A stretch of 64,000 bases of DNA from Spongilla lacustris (Eukaryota; Porifera; Demospongiae; Spongillida; Spongillidae). The stretch lies in assembly GCA_949361645.1 (NCBI GenBank), contig OX442436.1, positions 6,798,862 through 6,862,861 on the forward strand. Direction: 5' to 3'. How positions within the stretch are numbered: position 1 is the first letter of the stretch; each line of letters opens with the position of its first letter. The translations under genes were made by a program, and so were the position numbers. Positions 52,601-63,830 of this stretch are shown here, one piece after another. The notes below the pieces were generated by a model. It was given only the letters and a program-made list of their open reading frames with translations. It had not been told where the DNA came from and ran no database searches.

Positions 52601-55600
52601 TGAAAGGAAAAGGTAGTACCGTCGCGAAGATGTGTTGTTTAGTACAACGTGCAATTTTTATAGTGATAAAATTATAACCCCACAAGCCCGATTTTGCTGG
52701 ACACTGTCCCAGATTATGCATTATACAATATTATGGTATTTTTAATGTGAATGATAAGCATGTTATGTGTAATAATGTAAGTCCTAGTACGACATGTTTA
52801 ACCTAGGCTAACTCTGCTTAGGAGGGCCTTTGCATTGGCTCTGACCAGCGTCATGTTCATATATGCTGGATAGTGCTTCTGAACTTGGTACAGAAATCTT
52901 CACAGCAAGTCTTGTTGCCAAACGTGAAAAGGCATGTTGAGCCTCCTCATCCCATGCTCCATATACCTCCACAGCCATTGGGACACATACCCAGTTGAGC
53001 TCGGTGCACTTCTGCTCGTTGTTGGCGTGCTTCCTTCCTTATGTGAGACCACATTAAAGCCTAGGGCTGCAGGTTTGGAGCAAACCCAATTGTGCAGAAG
53101 GACATCAGCAGGTCTAGTATGCAGATGTTCATGTCCTAGTCCACTTCCAGCTTCAATTCCATAGCTGACTTTGCCAAGATACTACATCCCCACCAAATTT
53201 ACATGTTACGGCATGGTGGCCTAGGGTATCAAGCATGTTGTGGGATGCATTGCACATCTGGACTTGTAAGATGTGTCCATTCCAAGCTACCATTTGATGG
53301 CAACCTGGATTTCGTCAGGGTCTAGATGGAGTCCTAGGCCTGGGGATGGGGTTGCCAACAGCCATGAAGATGCGTGTGCAGAGGACACAGACAGAAGTCT
53401 TGCTTTGTCAGTAGCGGATCTGCATGCTATTGAGAAGCTGATGGAGCTTTGCTACCTCCAATTTGGAAGAAAGAAGATGATGTTGTAGATGAGGGTGGTC
53501 TAAAATAACATGAATGATCAAAGCATCATTAGAACTTTAAAGGCTCTCAGTGCATCCAATAAGGGGGAGCTCAATGCTGCTGACAGAGGCAATGTATGCG
53601 GCAGAGCAGTGATAGGCAAGTGATCTGTAGGCTATTCCACCATGTTGAAGGATCAGCTGAGCTTGTACTTGGGCCATAGTTATACTACATTCAATACCAG
53701 TAATAATAACATTAAAAGTATATACATAATGTAGGGCCTAGATAGCATCACCCTAGAATTTGCCCTCATCACGTTATCAGGGAGATGTTAAGCCTTGCAT
53801 AGAGTTCAAAGATTGCACACAGCCATGGACAGCAAGGTGAGGTGCAAGTCTGGAAAAGCACTATTGAGCCTCATTACCCCATACCCCATACGAATCCACC
53901 ACAAGAGGAATAAAAACCCCAATTCTGCACTCTGTGCAACATTGGCAGTGTGCTTCCTAAGCTCAGCTGCCTCTGATGCTGCACCTGCTAATGCTCCCCG
54001 TTGCAGATAAAACATTTTACTTTAGTGGTGAGACAACAAAGGCGGCTGGCTTTCCCCAATCCCAGAATATCTGCTGGTCTTGGCTGGGAGAGGTCTATGC
54101 TGAGCCCTGCACCTGCTTCAACCTGGACTGACAAATGTACATTATAGAAGGATTCTGCCAAAATATCTCAAAGATTGTTATGGTGAAATATAGCATCAGC
54201 TCGTCTTTTGCACAGTGCACTGAGATCCACACATATTAGACGTCTATACCCATGCAGTCACCACTTCACTGCAATATGGAACTCCTCTGGTTCAAGATGA
54301 AAGCTTAGCCCTATGTAGGGTTTTACAGAAAGCCACAAAATAAATATTTTATATGCAATACCAAGTAATGGCACAGAATATGCACTTATGCCTAACACTA
54401 ATTAAAAAAAAGGGTATACTTTACAGGAGAAGTGACAACATCGTCTGGCAAGGATTTCCAAACTGTAATGATATGCTCGGAGAAATACCTGAGTGTGGTG
54501 AGTGGCCACGGGTTAAGTGATTATTGTGGTTCTTTGGATAAAAGTTATAAAAGGGTACATCAACAAGTATTGTAGCACATCACTGGATGGAAATGATTCT
54601 ATGGTATTCCAAGGAAGCTAGAGTAAGAGATGCAAGCCGGCTCCCATAATCAGTATAAGGGAGATTTGCTGTTGAGTAGTGATCTTGTGAAAAATTTCTG
54701 AACTTTTTCAATGCATCAAATGTCTTTTAGAAGTTGTGGGTTCCATACTTGAGTACAGGATTCAAGTGCATGTCCAACAAAGACCTTATATGCAGTAAGT
54801 AAGGTTGGAATATTGTGGTGTGAAAACCTATCGTGCATCCATGACAAGCCTTTGAGGCCCGATGAGTACAGTGTACTGAGGATTTCATATCAGTGGACAA
54901 ATAAACTCCAATATCCTTAACAGTGGGTACAGCATCCAGTGGGTCTCCAGAAAGAAAGTATGTAGCTGAAAGAGAATACATCGATTTTGCTGAGAAGGAC
55001 AGATAGTTGAAATTTCAGGGACCATTCATCAAAGAGCTAGGGACAACATCAGAGTTACTGTGAACATAATAGAGGACAGTACCATCTGCATAAACATTAG
55101 CACCAATAGAGGGATGAAGGTAGTTAGGAAGATCATTAATATAAAGCCTGCAGAAATAATTGAGGATCAAGTACAGATTATCATACCACTAATAAATTCA
55201 ATATTTCCTCACCAATATAAACACATTGAGAGCGATTACTAAGATGTAAGCCAATTTAAAAGTTGGGGATTGAGACCATAAGCATCAAGCTTGATAACTG
55301 AATAACGTTTTATGGGAGACAAAGTTAAAATGCCTTGGCAAAGTCAATGTAAATGGCATCCATTCTAAGATATCCTTTTGCAAGCAGGTGCTCTAGCCCC
55401 CCTTACCCCAGTTAGAATATGGTGGGACTCAGTCCCTAAGATATCAGACTTCATAACAGATTCATCTATGTGAGAGATGTGTATGAACCAAAGTTGTAGT
55501 ACTGTATACCATGTAGAAAGAAAATGATACAACTTGTCAATAGTAATGTATGCAATAATGCTGCTTGAAAACCACAGTATGATAATATTAAAAAAAAGAT

Positions 55601-58600
55601 TGTTTAGCCCCTCCCTAAAGTATGGTTAAACTTCTTTACAATTGTTGGGGCAGTCGTTTTGTAGTATAATGGTGCTCTGACCTATGCACTGACTTGTTAC
55701 AATGTTTATGGTAAGTTATGTGTTTTTCCTCCTTTCAGTGTCCCCATCCAATGGTGTCACCATTTCATCATCATCATCATCACTTATTGTAAACATTACT
55801 ACAACTGTCATTTTGAACTGTTCTGGTCTGGGTGGACCTGGTAACACCTATGAGTGGTCCACTGGTCAGAATACATCAACTCTTCAGGTCACTGTTAATA
55901 ATGGCACCTCTGATGGAGGCACATACACATGTGTTGTGACAAATGCTGCAGGCAATGGAAGTGCTAGTGCTATCTTGTATGTACTCCCAACCTTCATCAC
56001 TCAACCCAGTGACACACTAGCTGTGGTGAATGACACTGTGACTTTGGTGTGTGAGGCAGAGGCTTTCCCTCCTCCTCAGTACATGTGGGAGCACATAGGA
56101 GGCAATCTAACAGGAAAAGGTTATGTATCAGGGATAAGCAGCAACAGATTGGTATTAAGTGGAGTGATGTTTGGAGATGAAGGAAGCTACAGATGCACTG
56201 TTGCATCAAATGGTACAATGATAACATCCAGAACAGCCATTTTAACTTGTGAGTTGTGTACTATTTTGTAAAAAATTATATTGAGGATAAAGAAGAATGA
56301 TGGCATATTATGCATGTATTTGAATGAATCGTGGTCTCTGGTTTTGGTGTCATTATAGCATCATTCGTTCATAAGATATAGCATATTTTTTAGGATGCAC
56401 ACAGTAGTGTTAAAAAGCATCCTTTCCATTCCTTTTCAGTGTCCCCATCCAATGGTGTTACCATTTCTTCATCATCACTTATTGCAAACATTTCTACAAC
56501 TGTCGTTTTGAACTGTTCTGGTCTGGGTGGACCTGGTAATGCTTACAAGTGGTCCACTGGTCAGAATACGTCAACTCTTCAGGTCACTGTTAACAATGGC
56601 ACCTCTGATGGAGGCACATACACATGTGTTGTGACAAATGCTGCAGGCAATGGAAGTGCTAGTGCTACCTTGTATGTGCCCCCAACCTTCATCACTCAAC
56701 CCAGTGACACACTATCTGTGGTGAATGACATTGTGACTTTAGTGTGTGAGGCAGAAGCTTTCCCTCCTCCCCAGTACATGTGGGAGCACATAGGAGGCAA
56801 TCTAACAGGAAAAGGTTATGTGTCAGGGATAAGCAGCAACAGATTGGTATTAAGTGGAGTGATGTTTGGAGATGAAGGAAGCTACAGATGCACTGTTACA
56901 TCAAATGGTACAATGATAACATCAAGAACAGCCATTTTAACTTGTAAGTTTGTGTAGTATTTTATGATTTGTAAAGTTAAATGATACCTTTACTTGGGAC
57001 CATTACAACAAAATATGTATAAAAAGAGTGATGGGGTGTTATCTATTAAAGATAAGGAATCAGATTTGGTGTCATCATTTGGTCAGGCGTACAAGTAAGT
57101 AAAAACATTCTCTATGAGAAAGTTGATGTTATATAGGATTTGAAGGCAATAGTGGTGTAAAAATCATGGAAACATTTCTCGTTGCCAGAATGATATGTAA
57201 AAATGAAATTTAGCTAGCCCAAATTGTAAGACATTACATTGTTCATGCAGGTGCTAAATATAGGACTATTTCATTTTTAACTACCCTTCCGGCAACCAGG
57301 CCCTGTTTCCCTGCTCTATTTCCCTCAAATCCTATATATACCATCTACTTTCTCATGGGTGATTTTATTTACTTGTTTCATTGCTTTTTATACATAACAG
57401 GATGCTTTCAAACAGTCATGATACATTCACTGAGTTTCATAACTCATGATGCAACTGAGCAGATATTTTGAATCTTATTCATCCTGGTAGTGGAGAGTAC
57501 GTTATGATAATGCAACAAGGGCTAATAGCCGGGTGTGAACGTTGCAAATATGATACCATGAGAAATACTGATCACCTATGCTACTATCTAAAGGTGGTAT
57601 ATAGAATATCATTTACATAATAATCAGTTTTCTACACTATATACAGGCCTGTAGCCAGGAAGTCTGGTGGGGGGGGGGGGGGGATCGATTAATAGGACTG
57701 CGGAACTTCTGAAAGCAAGTATCAATGATAATTATATGGGGGGGCCAAATACGCAAAAAGCAAGACACCTTCGGGCCTGATGCAAATTTAAGTACCATAA
57801 CTAGAAGGGGCAGAACTCAACCACGAATGGGGGGGGGGGGGGGGGGGGGATCGATTGCTCCCCCCATGGCTATGGGCCTGGTATATGTACATGCCTAACC
57901 ACAACTAATCGATTTTAAAATTGTTCAGTCCATAAAAAATATTACTCAGTTTTAGCATAAGAGTAGTGATACCAGTGAAACTTTATCTTCTCATCACTCT
58001 ACATAAGTCTTTTCTTCTTGATATGACAGCAACAGTGTGTCCACCATCTCTTCCTTCCTTAAGTGCTCTGCAAATTAAAGTTATCTGTGTCAACTCAACT
58101 TGTAAACAGTATCATGTAGATAGATATGTTTCATACTCTGGCAGCAGTGTATCAGTTCAAGCTGTTATACACCTTTTTGAGAAAAGGACCATGTAGGTGC
58201 AGAATAATTCATCATCATCACACATGTGACCATTGCCCAGGGTCAACTCACGTATATAGCAACATGATGCATGAATCGTCCTGATGTTCTGCACTCTTCA
58301 TGGCCGCTGAATTTTCGTTGAAACGTTGCCTTAATAAAGATAGTTGGTTTGTTTACAAATTAGGCTTGGGTTCTGGTGATATAGGTATTGTGTTTCCTCA
58401 GGGGTTAGTTTTGGCTCGGGCCTTGGCTTGGGGTTCTGCATGGCGACATCGTACTTCCTCAGCAGTTGGCTTTTGCTCGGGGTTCATACACTTTCTTGGG
58501 CTTTAGCTTTGCTCTCTTCTGACGATCGTTCTTTTGGAGGTATTCCGCTCGTCGTTGATCACCAATGATAAGTCTAGTGCTATTTAAAGCTCAACTATAG

Positions 58601-61600
58601 GTATGGCTTAATTATAGTATGGTTTGAAACACACGACTTCTAGCCAGAGCTACTGTAACAAGCGATCCTCAGTACTAATTTTGGCGACACGAAATTTAGA
58701 TGCTAAAATAGAGCGATTGGAAACCGTTAAGTTCTCGTTCAATGTCGCATAAATCTTTTAGCACATTAGTCATTACATAATTACCTTTTGCTTTCTTGGA
58801 AGAGTACTTGCCGAATGAGGTGAGGGATGAACGTTTGCATGATATATATGGGATGTTGTTAATTGTATTCGTATACTTAATTTCATTCATCATCACGTCT
58901 GGGGTCCGGACATATCCGCCACTTACCATTGACGTTCTTTGAAACGGTTCCTGTGTCGAGTTTTTTTTTTTCAAACAAAGTATATTCACATATGTATTCC
59001 TGATATCAGTTCAATGTCCAGTACGATCCTCGCCCGTTAGGAAACAGGGGCAGATCCAGAATTTCGAGGTGGGGGCGGTAAAATGATAGACAAAGGCAGG
59101 GCGGGGTCAGCCTACTCCTAGCTAGTAGTTGTCTCGTACCCAGACTCATTATTTTCACAGCTGCGGATGGATTACATCACCGCTACGTGAAAAGTGGTCT
59201 GGTAAAGTCCTGTACTCATTTCTGTCCAGTGATTATATAATACGTCGGGAGGAACGTATAATGATGCCATATATGGAGTGGAGACTCTTGATTATCATCC
59301 AGACACATGACCTATATAGATCTTTTAGATAAGGGTCAAAGCAGCTGCTGTTGACATCATTTTGCATCCGTTTGTTGACAGTCCAAAAAGAAACATAAAC
59401 ACAGGAAGATCTAATTCTTGGATTGTGTCCAAGAGTATGCAAAAGAGGTACTGTCCCTTGGCAAGGTGATAGGCAAGGGCGGGGTGGGGCAGGGCCCGCC
59501 CTCTCTCAGCCAGGACTTTTCAAGTCACAAAACTTAGCATATTATTGCGTAGAAACATGCTAAAAACAACAAAAATTACTTGCTTTCACGGTATCCATTC
59601 TTAAATATTCCGATTGAGAATATTTAACTACGTCCTGTGGGCTGATCCACCTATAGCGTAAGAACTGAAGTCATGAATTTTTAATAACAACCCTATTCCC
59701 CGCCCCCCCCCCCCTCCCTAAATCTGCCCTTGCATTCTTGCATTCTTTGAAACGGTTTCTATCTCCAGCTCTTTACAAAATAACAAAATAGCGCTATTCC
59801 GACCGGGGGATGAGGAAAAACAGGGGAAAAATAGAATCCCATTTGTTCTCTTGAACCGACATCGGACGAACACAAAATGGCTCTTCTTGTTCGATACTGA
59901 CGTGTAGATGAGCGATCATGAGTCCCTTTGTTAATTACATTCGCAATCGGGGTCAAATCTTATATGACTCTGGGTATTTAAAATGGTGTGTGTTTAAATA
60001 CTAACTTTCATTCTGTTTCAGTGTCCCCATCCAATTCTGTTACCATTTCTTCATCATCACTTATTGCAAACATTACTACAACTGTCATTTTGAACTGTTC
60101 CAGTCTGGGGGGACCTGGTAATGCTTACAAGTGGTCCTCTGGTCAGAATACATCAACTCTTCAGGTCACTGTGAACAATGGCACCTCTGATGGAGGCACA
60201 TACACATGTAATGTGACAAATGCTGCAGGCAATGGAAGTGCTAGTGCTACCTTGTATGTGCGCCCAACCTTCATCACTCAACCCAGTGACACACTAGCTG
60301 TGGTGAATGACACTGTGACTTTGGTGTGTGAGGCAGAGGCTTTCCCTCCTCCCCAGTACATGTGGGAGCACATAGGAGGTAATCTAACAGGAAAAGGTTA
60401 TGTATCAGGGATAAACAGCAACAGATTGGTATTAAGTGGAGTGATGTTTGAAGATGAAGGAAGCTACAGATGCACTGTTACATCAAATGGTACAATGATA
60501 ACATCCAGAACAGCCATTTTAACTTGTAAGTGGTGTAGTATTTTGTAATGTACAGTGGCCCGGTAGGTCGCGGCTGTCATGACGTGCACATCTGCGATTT
60601 GCGGACGTGCAGACATGCGCATCTGGGATTTGCAGACGTGCAGCAGACGTGCACATATGCAATTTGCGGAAGTGCAATTGTTTTCACGTGTTTGCAGCCT
60701 GTTTGCCACGTGGTTTCAATGTGTTTGCCACGTGGTTGCATGTGGCAACCACGTGGAAACAATTGCACTTCTGCAAATCGTGTATGTGCAATTCTGCAAA
60801 TCCCATGCAGATGTGCATGCATGCATGTGTGCAGGTCCGCAAATCGCGTATGTGCAAGTCCGCAAATCCCAGATGTGCATGTGTGCACGTCCGCAAATCG
60901 CGTATGTGCACGTCCGCAAATCCCAGATGTGCATGTGTGCACATCCGCAAATCGCAGATGTGCACGTCATGACAACCGCGACCTACCGGGACACCGTAGT
61001 AATGTGTAGAATGTTAAATGATGGAACTATTGCAAGGAATAAATAAATGGATTCAGGATTAAAAAGAATGGTGGGATATTATGTAGTTGAAACAATCATG
61101 GTCTTTGGATAGCATATTTTTAAGGATGCACACAGTAGTGTTAAAAAGCATTCCTTCCGTTCCTTTCCAGTGTCCCCATCCAATGGTGTTACCATTTCCT
61201 CATCATCACTTATTGCAAACATTAGTACAACTGTTGTCTTTAACTGTTCTGGTCTGGGGGGACCTGGTAATGCTTACAAGTGGTCTTCTGGTCAGAATAC
61301 ATCAACTCTTCAGTTCACTGTTAACAACGGCACCTCTGATGGAGGCACATACACATGTGTTGTGACAAATGCTGCAGGCAATGGAAGTGCTAGTGCTACC
61401 TTGTATGTACTCCCAACCTTCATCACTCAACCCAGTGACACACTAGCTGTGGTGAATGACACTGTGACTTTGGTGTGTGAGGCAGAGGCTTTCCCTCCTC
61501 CCCAGTACATGTGGGAGCACATAGGAGGTAATCTAACAGGAAAAGCTTATGTATCAGGGATAAACAGCAACAGATTGGTATTAAGTGGAGTGATGTTTGG

Positions 61601-63830
61601 AGATGAAGGAAGCTACAGATGCACTGTTACATCAAATGGTACAATGATAACATCCAGAACAGCCATTTTAACATGTGAGTTGTGTACTATTTTGTAATGT
61701 GCAACGCTGGTAGAACATTACCTTACTTGGAACAAATAAAAATATATACAGAGGATTAGAAGGAGAGATGGGATGTTATGTATTTGAAGGAATCGTGGTT
61801 ACTGGTTTTGGTGTTATTATAGTACTGTTGCACATAGTAGTGTTAAAAAAGCATCCTTTCCACTCCATTTCAGTGTCCCCATCCAATGGTGTTACCATTT
61901 CTTCATCATCACTTATTGCAAACATTACAACAACTGTCCTTTTGAACTGTTCTGGTCGGGGTGGACCTGGTAATACTTACAAGTGGTCCACTGGTCAGAA
62001 TACATCAACTCTTCAGTTCACTGTTAACAACGGCACCTCTGATGGAGGCACATACACATGTGTTGTGACAAATACTGCAGGCAATGGAAGTGCTAGTGCT
62101 ACCTTGTATGTACTCCCAACCTTCATCACTCAACCCAGGGACACACTAGCTGTGGTGAATGACACTGTGACTTTAGTGTGTGAGGCAGAGGCTTTCCCTC
62201 CTCCCCAGTACATGTGGGAGCACATAGGAGGCAATCTAACAGGAAAAGGTTATGTATCAGGGATAAGCAGCAACAGATTGGTATTAAGTGGAGTGATGTT
62301 TGGAGATGAAGGAAGCTACAGATGCACTGTTACATCAAATGGTACAATGATAACATCCAGAACAGCCATTTTAACTTGTAAGTTGTGTACTATTTTGTAA
62401 AAAATTATATTGAGGATCGAGTTGAGGATTAAGAAGAATGATGGCATACTATGCATGTATTTGAATGAATCGTGGTCTCTGGTTTTGGTGTCATTATAGC
62501 ATCAATTGTTCATTAGATATAGCATATTTTTTAGGATACACATAGTAGTGTTAAAAAGCATCATTTCCATTCCTTTTCAGTGTCCCCATCCAATGGTGTT
62601 ACCATTTCTTCATCATCACTTATTGCAAACATATCTACAACTGTCCTTTTGAACTGTTCCGGTCTGGGGGGACCTGGTAATGCTTACAAGTGGTCCACTG
62701 GTCAGAATACATCAACTCTTCAGTTCACTGTTAACAACGGCACCGCTGATGGAGGCACATACACATGTATTGTGACAAATGCTGCAGGCAATGGAAGTGC
62801 TAGTGCTACCTTGTATGTGCCCCCAACCTTCATCACTCAACCCAGTGACACACTAGCTGTGATGAATGACACTGTGACTTTGGTGTGTGAGGCAGAAGCT
62901 TTTCCTCCTCCCCAGTACATGTGGGAGCACATAGGAGGCAATCTAACAGGAAAAGCTTATGTGTCAGGGATAAGCAGCAACAGATTGGTATTAAGTGGAG
63001 TGATGTTTGGAGATGAAGGAAGCTACAGATGCACTGTTGCATCAAATGGTACAATGATAACATCCAGAACAGCCATTTTAACTTGTAAGTTTGTGTACTA
63101 TTTTGTAATTTGTAATGGTGTTAGAAAGTTAAATGATACCTTAATTTACCTGGGACCATTACAACAAAAATAGTGTTAAAAGTAATGCTGGAGTATTATG
63201 TATTTAAAAAAGAATCAGGTTTGGTGTCATCATTTCAAGCCGCATCATATGATTATATAGGGGATATAATTAAAATGTTTAATGGTGCACACATGCAGTG
63301 TTTAAAAACATACCATTCACTTTCAGTATCCCCATCCAATGGTGTTACCATTTCTTCATCATCACTTATTGCAAACATTTCTACAACTGTCGTTTTGAAC
63401 TGTTCTGGTCTGGGTGGACCTGGTAATACTTACAAGTGGTCCACTGGTCAGAATACATCAACTCTTCAGGTCACTGTTAACAATGGCACCTCTGATGGAG
63501 GCACATACACATGTGTTGTGACAAATGCTGCAGGCAATGGAAGTGCTAGTGCTACCTTGTATGTGCGCCCAACCTTCATCACTCAACCCAGTGACACACT
63601 AGCTGTGGTGAATGACATTGTGACTTTAATGTGTGAGGCAGAAGCTTTCCCTCCTCCCCAGTACATGTGGGAGCACATAGGAGGCAATCTAACAGGAAAA
63701 GGTTATGTATCAGGTATAAACAGCAACAGATTGGTATTAAGTGGAGTGATGTTTGGAGATGAAGGAAGCTACAGATGCACTGTTACGTCAAATGGTACAA
63801 TGATAGCATCCAGAACAGCCATTTTAACTT
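43688..63830 (+). CDS. Ig-superfamily protein with an array of near-identical two-Ig exons (partial, continues right)
   Basis: Exon 1 (43688-43766) encodes a signal peptide (MVVRFPKLLAVVVFVVC...). Ig exons: 43964-44482, 45130-45630, 46482-46985, 47177-47680, 47872-48375, 55739-56248, 56440-56943, 60022-60525, 61171-61674, 61874-62377, 62581-63084, 63327-63830. All are phase 1 at both ends, so they can be added, lost or skipped without breaking the frame, and most are exactly 504 nt. Each encodes two Ig domains: the first with LNCSG, a YEW or YKW tryptophan and GTYTCVVTN; the second with TLVCEAEAFPPPQYMWEH and GSYRCTV. N-x-S/T sites are dense (NCS, NTS, NGT, NGS, NLT), so heavy glycosylation is expected. 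No membrane segment or cytoplasmic domain lies in the window. Family members outside this locus were not identified; adhesion or recognition at the cell surface is the likely role, by inference. The long intron 48376-55738 could instead separate two genes, but the second block has no signal-peptide exon that I can see. Confidence 0.85.
44483..45129. other. Ig-gene intron, nothing recognised
   Basis: Unique AT-rich intron between the hybrid Ig exon and the first array exon. Confidence 0.7.
45631..46481. other. Ig-gene intron, nothing recognised
   Basis: 851-bp intron. Parts resemble the preceding intron (for example the AATGTGTAATGTTGTTAGAT start and the CTATGCTTCCCTCAAAGA segment), showing that these introns were duplicated with their exons. 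Confidence 0.7.
46482..48375 (+). repeat. Three 695-bp tandem units (Ig exon plus intron)
   Basis: The exon starts at 46482, 47177 and 47872 are exactly 695 bp apart. The 191-bp introns after the first two exons appear identical, and the second and third exons encode the same protein except for the last few bases around the donor. The first exon differs at a handful of residues (TTSVIL, LHITV, GKAYVSG). This is a very recent unequal-crossover expansion, or an assembly-level duplication. Confidence 0.93.
48376..48955. other. Start of long Ig-gene intron, nothing recognised
   Basis: Unique sequence, then an AATAAT run near 48897, before the retroelement cluster. Confidence 0.6.
48956..49262 (-). 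mobile_element. Non-LTR retroelement remnant (C-terminal end)
   Basis: Minus-strand pieces read LGWKCVPLAVETYGCWGTEA (after an in-frame stop) and AISSLYGRLSLTLVRANVRA. A 54-bp segment (49094-49146 and after) is directly repeated. 5'-truncated dead copy. Confidence 0.7.
49545..51075 (-). mobile_element. Non-LTR retroelement, RT plus restriction-like endonuclease part, decayed
   Basis: The longest copy. In coding order on the minus strand: an RT palm segment with FLDDG (the YxDD-type motif) and GLQINFSKCELF (51065-50748); a thumb-like segment with LSHGGLGLHSVFHHFSAAYI (50526-50155); a Cys/His zinc-finger-like part CSLCPDTALDRLGNHTATCK and a nuclease-like part PADILALDWGRGRHAAFDVT (50139-49747); and the C-terminal ELGWVCVPLAVETYGNWGKE to HKSQVLANIWQAKLH (49772-49542). 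Frames change between segments and the 5' part is missing, so it cannot move. The domain order suits the RLE-bearing group of LINE-like elements; the clade was not determined. Confidence 0.8.
51275..51585 (-). mobile_element. Non-LTR retroelement remnant (C-terminal domain, best-preserved)
   Basis: An open minus-strand stretch reads ELGWLCVPLVAETLGAWGNE, then AFSQLASRLATLTCRPKSTI and DFYGRLNLHLVRANATAILT. It lacks the frame breaks seen in other copies, so it may be the youngest. Confidence 0.8.
51887..52710. mobile_element. 824-bp foldback DNA transposon, copy 2 (in Ig-gene intron)
   Basis: Left end GGGACAGTGTCCAGCAAAAT mirrors right end ATTTTGCTGGACAC then TGTCCC; nearly the full length is an inverted repeat. 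Flanked by AGAT (51883-51886 and 52711-52714), again a 4-bp duplication. The inner arms match copy 1 closely (CCGTTACGGAGATACAGT-type segment, CGAACAGAACAAATC), while the outer arms have diverged. The central loop is in the opposite orientation to that of copy 1. Confidence 0.88.
52800..53700 (-). mobile_element. Non-LTR retroelement remnant, decayed
   Basis: The minus strand reads LNWVCVPMAVEVYGAWDEEA and MNMTLVRANAKALLSR near 52800-53040, and LILQHGGIAYRSLAYHCSAA further right (53580-53680), in the same order as the copy at 49545-51075. The nuclease part between is scrambled. Confidence 0.65.
53750..54350 (-). mobile_element. Non-LTR retroelement remnant, decayed
   Basis: The minus strand reads GALAGAASEAAELRKHTANV and AQSAELGF, resembling the segment just before the C-terminal domain in the other copies. 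Strongly degraded. Confidence 0.5.
54370..55440 (-). mobile_element. Second type of non-LTR retroelement (Jockey/CR1-like RT), decayed
   Basis: Minus-strand motifs in RT order: DAIYIDFAKAF (motif A, about 55325-55360), LYINDLPNYL then ANVYADGTVLYYV (YADD motif changed to YADG, about 55060-55150), and YFLSGDPLDAVPTVKDIGVY with LNPVLKYGTHNF (54727-54981). This is a different lineage from the RLE-type copies nearby. Stops interrupt it. Confidence 0.7.
56944..57643. other. Ig-gene intron, first part, nothing recognised
   Basis: The first ~150 bp resemble the intron after the exon at 62581-63084 (TTTGTGTA...TTTGTAA...TTAAATGATACCTT); the rest is unique. Confidence 0.6.
57644..57880. mobile_element. 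Short terminal-inverted-repeat element with G runs
   Basis: Left end CAGGCCTGTAGCCAGGA and right end CCATGGCTATGGGCCTG are imperfect inverted copies. Inside are two G homopolymers (about 57669-57682 and 57830-57849), each followed by ATCGATT. Probably a small non-autonomous hAT-like element; no clear target-site duplication. Confidence 0.5.
58030..58196 (+). other. Candidate alternative terminal exon of the Ig gene
   Basis: An acceptor-like ATGACAG (58029) is followed by a frame that, joined in phase 1, stays open for 55 codons with four cysteines (VCPPSLPSLSALQIKVICVN, then TCKQYHVDRYVSYSGSS) and ends EKRTM-stop. It would give a truncated secreted form without further Ig exons. No relative is recognised, and the open stretch could be chance. 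Confidence 0.3.
59045..59732. mobile_element. hAT-like element remnant with short terminal inverted repeats
   Basis: Left CAGGGGCAGATCC and right end complement CAAGGGCAGATTT match at most positions, a terminus style common in hAT elements. No 8-bp duplication is visible and no transposase frame is present. Confidence 0.4.
60552..60998. mobile_element. 447-bp palindromic element made of inverted short repeats, in Ig-gene intron
   Basis: Left end ACAGTGGCCCGGTAGGTCGC is mirrored by right GCGACCTACCGGGACACCGT. Both arms are built of ~30-bp subunits (ATCTGCGATTTGCGGACGTG and variants), inverted about a centre near 60745 where CACGTGGTTGCATGTGGC lies. GTAATGT flanks both sides (60545-60551, 60999-61005), a 7-bp direct repeat (8 bp with one mismatch, as in hAT). 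It sits 26 bp after the splice donor of the exon at 60022-60525. Confidence 0.8.

Noticed and set aside
58300..58506. Plus-strand frame starting MAAEFSLKRC
   Set aside because: Short, no splice context linking it to the Ig gene, and no recognisable domain.
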